Both the position numbers and the translations under genes were made by a program. The notes beneath the pieces were generated by a model. That model searched no databases, was not told the origin of the DNA, and worked only from the letters and a program-made list of their open reading frames with translations. Below are positions 61,042 to 64,000 of a DNA stretch of 64,000 nt, piece by piece. Origin of the DNA: JAJRPT01 sp965661945 (GTDB lineage: Bacteria > Bacteroidota > Ignavibacteria > Kapaibacteriales > UBA2268); contig CBFIFP010000005.1 of assembly GCA_965661945.1 (NCBI GenBank), positions 1 to 64,000 on the forward strand. The letters are read 5' to 3'. How positions within the stretch are numbered: the stretch's first letter is position 1; each line of letters begins with the position of its first letter.

Positions 61042-61674
61042 TTATTTTTTTAGTTTTTCCTTAAAAAGTTTTTCTAATTTTTCAATTTTTGGGTTTATAA
61101 CAAAACTACAATAAGGTTGATTTTTATTGTCGTTGTAATAGTTTTGGTGGTAGTTCTCTGCTTTGTAATAATTTTTAAGGGGAACTATTTCTGTAACTAT
61201 TTTATTATCAAAAATACCGCTTTTATCTAATTCTTGTTTATAAAATTCGGCTGTTTCTTTTTGTTGGTCATCTATAAAATAAACTCCTGAACGATATTGA
61301 GTACCAACATCATTTCCTTGTCTATTTAAAGTTGTGGGGTCGTGGGTTTTCCAGAATACTTCAAGAATTTCTTTGATAGTAATTACATTTTTGTCAAAGT
61401 AAATTTTAGCTACTTCAGCATATCCAGTATTTCCCGAGCAAACTTGCTCATAAGTTGGATTAGGTTTATCTCCGTTAGCATATCCAGACTCTACAAAGAC
61501 AACGCCTTCTAATCTTTGGAAAACTGCTTCAACACACCAAAAGCATCCAGCACCAAGAGTAATTTGGGAGTAATTTTCTAATTCAGATTTCGACATTTCA
61601 ATCCTTTCTTTATTTCCTGAATTACAGGAAGTTAAATTAATAAAAAGTAAAATAAAAACATAAATAAATTGCAT
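61042..61674 (-). CDS. msrA: Peptide methionine-(S)-sulfoxide reductase MsrA, exported lipoprotein
   Basis: MsrA repairs oxidised methionine in proteins. The catalytic GCFWC motif is at Cys44/Cys47, with GYANGDKPNPTYEQVCSGNTGYAE and GNDVGTQYRSGVYF. The N-terminus is a lipoprotein signal (FIYVFILLFINLTSC, Cys17), so this form acts outside the cytoplasm, which is less common than the cytosolic enzyme. Resolving cysteine is probably the one in PYCSFVINP. It is followed upstream by doxX and engB on the same strand. Confidence 0.92.
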   Translation of the reverse strand: MQFIYVFILLFINLTSCNSGNKERIEMSKSELENYSQITLGAGCFWCVEAVFQRLEGVVFVESGYANGDKPNPTYEQVCSGNTGYAEVAKIYFDKNVITIKEILEVFWKTHDPTTLNRQGNDVGTQYRSGVYFIDDQQKETAEFYKQELDKSGIFDNKIVTEIVPLKNYYKAENYHQNYYNDNKNQPYCSFVINPKIEKLEKLFKEKLKK

Positions 61675-61692
61675 ATTAGTACCGTAAAAAGT

Positions 61693-62094
61693 TTATTTCA
61701 ATAGTCTGTATTTTCCAGGTCCGATAAAAATTAAAGCAATAAATAAAATTCCTGCTTCAATGGAGTGAGAAGTTGAAGAAAAAGGGTCGTTATTAGAAAT
61801 ATGATAATGGGTAGCGACTATCATAGTGGCTAATAATAGTAGATTGGCTGGAATCCATAAAATTCCTAAAATTATGAATAAACCTCCAAAAACTTCTGCA
61901 AATGCAGCCATAAATCCAAAAAAAGTATAACCAAACTCAATACCTAAGTTTGAAACATTTTTACCAAGTGCTTCCCATTTTTCTGTTCCTCCTGTTAATT
62001 TACCCCATCCGTGAATTACAAACATAACACCAATACCAATTCTTAAAATTAATAGTCCTAAATCTATATTATTGATATTATTATTTTTTTTCAT
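61693..62094 (-). CDS. DoxX-family membrane protein
   Basis: 133 residues with four predicted membrane segments and the DoxX features LLILRIGIGVMFVIHGWGKL and FGFMAAFAEVFGGLFIILG. DoxX proteins are small inner-membrane proteins with links to redox and sulfur stress; here the gene next to it is msrA, which fits an oxidative-damage role but does not prove it. Its start overlaps the end of engB by 14 bases. Confidence 0.85.
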   Translation of the reverse strand: MKKNNNINNIDLGLLILRIGIGVMFVIHGWGKLTGGTEKWEALGKNVSNLGIEFGYTFFGFMAAFAEVFGGLFIILGILWIPANLLLLATMIVATHYHISNNDPFSSTSHSIEAGILFIALIFIGPGKYRLLK

Positions 62095-62692
62095 CTTTTC
62101 CTTTGATGGTATGTTTTTTAATAATTCCCATTAGTTCTTTTCTTCCTAAATCTGTCATAGAAGAATATGGTAAAACATCAATTGCAAACAAGCAATTGGA
62201 AATGAAGTTGTCTAGTTGTTCTTTTCTTTCGATTACAGATTTTTCTTTTATCTTATCACATTTGGTTAAGACGATTAAATAGGGTTTTTTGTTGTTTTCG
62301 CAATATTCAATTAATGATAAATCTGTTTCCATTGGGTCGTGTCGAGAGTCTATTAAAATGCAAACCAATTTAAGATTTTCTCTATTATTAAGATATGAGA
62401 AGTTTAATTCGAACCATTCTTCTCTTTTTTTCACGCCTCTTTTTGTGAAACCAAAGCCAGGCATATCTACCAATATCCATATATCTTCAATGTTGAAGAA
62501 ATTTATTTCGGATGTTTTACCTGGAGTGGAGCTAATTCTTGCTAAGTTTTTACGGTGAACAAGTGAGTTAATTAAAGAAGACTTACCAACGTTACTTCTT
62601 CCAATAAAAACAATTTCAGGTAGTTTTAAATCCGGAAAAGAGTTGGGTTTGTCGGTCCCCATTAAAAATTCTGCTTTATGTATCTTAATCAT
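62081..62692 (-). CDS. engB: Ribosome biogenesis GTPase YsxC/EngB
   Basis: EngB is an essential GTPase in 50S assembly. The 203 residues show G1 GRSNVGKSS (31-39), SSTPGKT, G3 DMPGFGF and G4 TKCDK. Length is normal. First of a minus-strand engB-doxX-msrA run. Confidence 0.94.
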   Translation of the reverse strand: MIKIHKAEFLMGTDKPNSFPDLKLPEIVFIGRSNVGKSSLINSLVHRKNLARISSTPGKTSEINFFNIEDIWILVDMPGFGFTKRGVKKREEWFELNFSYLNNRENLKLVCILIDSRHDPMETDLSLIEYCENNKKPYLIVLTKCDKIKEKSVIERKEQLDNFISNCLFAIDVLPYSSMTDLGRKELMGIIKKHTIKGKDEKK

Positions 62693-62715
62693 TATAGTTT
62701 TTAGTTTGATATTTA

Positions 62716-62723
62716 CAAAATTA
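62716..62723 (-). promoter_or_regulatory. -7 promoter box of engB
   Basis: TAATTTTG on the minus strand, 23 bases before the start codon at 62692. Confidence 0.5.
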
Positions 62724-62771
62724 AGAAATATAAATGAAATAGGTTAAAGAATGAAATTTTATTTCTTCTAA

Positions 62772-63821
62772 TTATTTCTTTTTAACAGGATAAACAATTT
62801 TAGTTACCATAGACCATTCATCAACTATATCTGGGTCAGTTAGATGGTATTGGTAAGCGAATCCTTCTAATTCATAATTTCTATATTCTAAATATTTAAC
62901 GATACCATTATGAGCTTGGTTTATTGTTTTTATACTTCCAGTGTGGGTTGCAGAAACTGAATAATTACCTCCAATTTCAATTAGATTAAATTCATCATTT
63001 AAAATTGCTTTATCAAACTCATCAAAAACAGGTAAACCATATTCATAAATAGCTTGGTTATTATCAACATCAAATTTATGTTTGATTGTAAAAGGTAAAC
63101 TCTTTGAATCTATATTATTTTCTTTTACAAATTCAACTAATTTTATAAATTTATACCCCATATTCTTTTTAATTTTGTTAACGTCAGTTATAGTTGTATC
63201 TTTTAATGTTATTAAAGTAAATTTTTCGCTAATTTCCTCACCAATTTCAACATCAACAATAGGTTCTGAATATTCTTCAGATACTTCTTTTAGTGAACTT
63301 AAACCTTTAGTAATAATATCCTCCATAGTTATTTCCATTATTGGTAAGAATAATCTGTAAAAAGAAAATAATCCAATAGTATCATTAGCTTTCCATTTAA
63401 CTTTAATAAAGTTATCATTCATTCTTTGAAATTCTATGGTGTTAATTAAATTTGGTTCATTATTATTATTGTTTAGTGAGCTAATTCCATCAAAATATAA
63501 TCCGATTTTTATAAAGTTATTTTCATTAGATTCTAAAATTTCTATTTTACCAATTCCTATTTCAGAGTTAGCCGAGGAAAAATTATTTATTGATCCAACA
63601 CCACTTTCTGCACCTGAATAAGTATTTTTAATCTCAGTATCTAATTTTTGCCATGGAGACCATTTTTGCCAATTTTTTAGGTTATTAACTTCATTAAAAA
63701 TAATTTCAACATTTTGATTAATAACAATTTCTTCTTCTATATTGAAGCTAGTAGGTAAAGCAATAAAAAGAATAACAATTATAGATATTAATATAAGCCC
63801 GATAATTTTTAAAACTTTCAT
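62772..63821 (-). CDS. SRPBCC-GyrI-like protein with N-terminal membrane anchor
   Basis: 349 residues. One N-terminal hydrophobic helix (ILISIIVILFIALPTSF). Residues ~30-180 have the polyketide-cyclase/SRPBCC pattern (INQNVEIIFNEVNNLKNWQKWSPWQKLD; WKANDTIGLFSFYRLFLP). Residues ~200-345 resemble the GyrI-like small-molecule-binding (AraC effector-binding) fold (YEYGLPVFDEF ... GSIKTINQAHNGIVKYLEYRNYE ... YHLTDPDIVDEWSMVTKIVYPV). Proteins of this architecture are common in Bacteroidota; ligand unknown. Confidence 0.78.
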   Translation of the reverse strand: MKVLKIIGLILISIIVILFIALPTSFNIEEEIVINQNVEIIFNEVNNLKNWQKWSPWQKLDTEIKNTYSGAESGVGSINNFSSANSEIGIGKIEILESNENNFIKIGLYFDGISSLNNNNNEPNLINTIEFQRMNDNFIKVKWKANDTIGLFSFYRLFLPIMEITMEDIITKGLSSLKEVSEEYSEPIVDVEIGEEISEKFTLITLKDTTITDVNKIKKNMGYKFIKLVEFVKENNIDSKSLPFTIKHKFDVDNNQAIYEYGLPVFDEFDKAILNDEFNLIEIGGNYSVSATHTGSIKTINQAHNGIVKYLEYRNYELEGFAYQYHLTDPDIVDEWSMVTKIVYPVKKK

Positions 63822-63862
63822 TTTTAATTCCTAAAATAAAATTTCATTGAATAAAATAATCA

Positions 63863-63870
63863 CAAAATTA
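63863..63870 (-). promoter_or_regulatory. -7 promoter box of the SRPBCC-GyrI gene
   Basis: TAATTTTG on the minus strand, 41 bases before the start codon at 63821. Confidence 0.5.
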
Positions 63871-63938
63871 CATTATTTTTTAAATAAAACCAAAACGGCA
63901 TAAAATTTGATTAGTTTATTTAAATTAAAGGAGTAACT

Positions 63939-64000
63939 ATGAATATTGCTTTCAAAATTTTTTTAATAGTATTTTTTTATACTTTATTTTCAAGTGCATC
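63939..64000 (+). CDS. Start of a secreted protein, cut by the window end
   Basis: ATG at 63939 preceded by AAAGGAG. The visible 20 codons read MNIAFKIFLIVFFYTLFSSAS, a typical signal peptide. The rest lies outside the window, so nothing can be said of its function. Confidence 0.65.
   Translation, partial: MNIAFKIFLIVFFYTLFSSA

Overview
The window reads as an AT-rich chromosome segment of a free-living member of the Bacteroidota/Chlorobi (FCB) lineage. The basis is indirect. Several secreted proteins end in type IX secretion (T9SS) C-terminal sorting domains. There are many short lipoproteins, PD40/OmpA-type envelope proteins and lamin-tail proteins. A Bacteroidota-type -7 promoter box (TAnnTTTG, usually TAATTTTG) lies 15 to 60 bases upstream of many start codons. 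The mix suggests an Ignavibacteria/Kapaibacteria-like organism, but no rRNA is present to confirm this. The first ~19 bases resemble an Illumina P5 adapter, so position 1 may be a contig end.

Layout. 0.1-5.2 kb: a PD40/OmpA lipoprotein, alanine racemase, three tandem paralogous small lipoproteins and an outer-membrane protein. 5.3-11.9 kb: the translation/RNA operon nusA-infB-rbfA-truB-ribF on the minus strand, with a hairpin plus T-run between the nusA promoter and nusA. 12.1-15.5 kb: a MiaE-like tRNA hydroxylase gene followed by a TPR-CHAT protease-like gene broken by two -1 frameshifts. 15.6-24.6 kb: a divergent cluster of secreted proteins built around two cysteine-rich paralogues whose ~250-base upstream regions are mirror-image homologous. 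Each paralogue is followed by a large T9SS-exported protein. This is the strongest candidate here for something undescribed.

24.6-38.5 kb: mostly housekeeping and metabolic genes (clpC, metK, a sugar nucleotidyltransferase, thiN, free-methionine-sulfoxide reductase, a lamin-tail protein, homogentisate dioxygenase, an acetyltransferase, a ROK kinase, dnaK). A candidate small RNA with its own terminator lies between the dioxygenase and acetyltransferase genes, and dnaK has a palindromic upstream site. 38.5-45.7 kb: an envelope operon (beta-barrel protein, large lipoprotein, PD40-OmpA-SPOR protein) plus an OM lipoprotein. 45.8-51.5 kb: an M16 peptidase, tRNA-Thr and a T9SS serine hydrolase. 51.8-58.1 kb: an orphan multi-sensor histidine kinase, a PBP4-type peptidase, an orphan ABC permease, and a T9SS propeller protein flanked by a remnant of a second identical C-terminus. 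58.1-64 kb: tyrS, sufE, rodA, an exported msrA lipoprotein, doxX, engB, an SRPBCC/GyrI-like protein and the start of a further secreted protein.

Functionally, cytoplasmic genes for translation, protein quality control and cell-wall growth (alr, dacB, rodA) alternate with surface-protein genes. In three T9SS genes the 3' part is visibly richer in G+C than the 5' part, which together with the duplicated C-terminal fragment suggests that sorting-domain ends are exchanged between genes.
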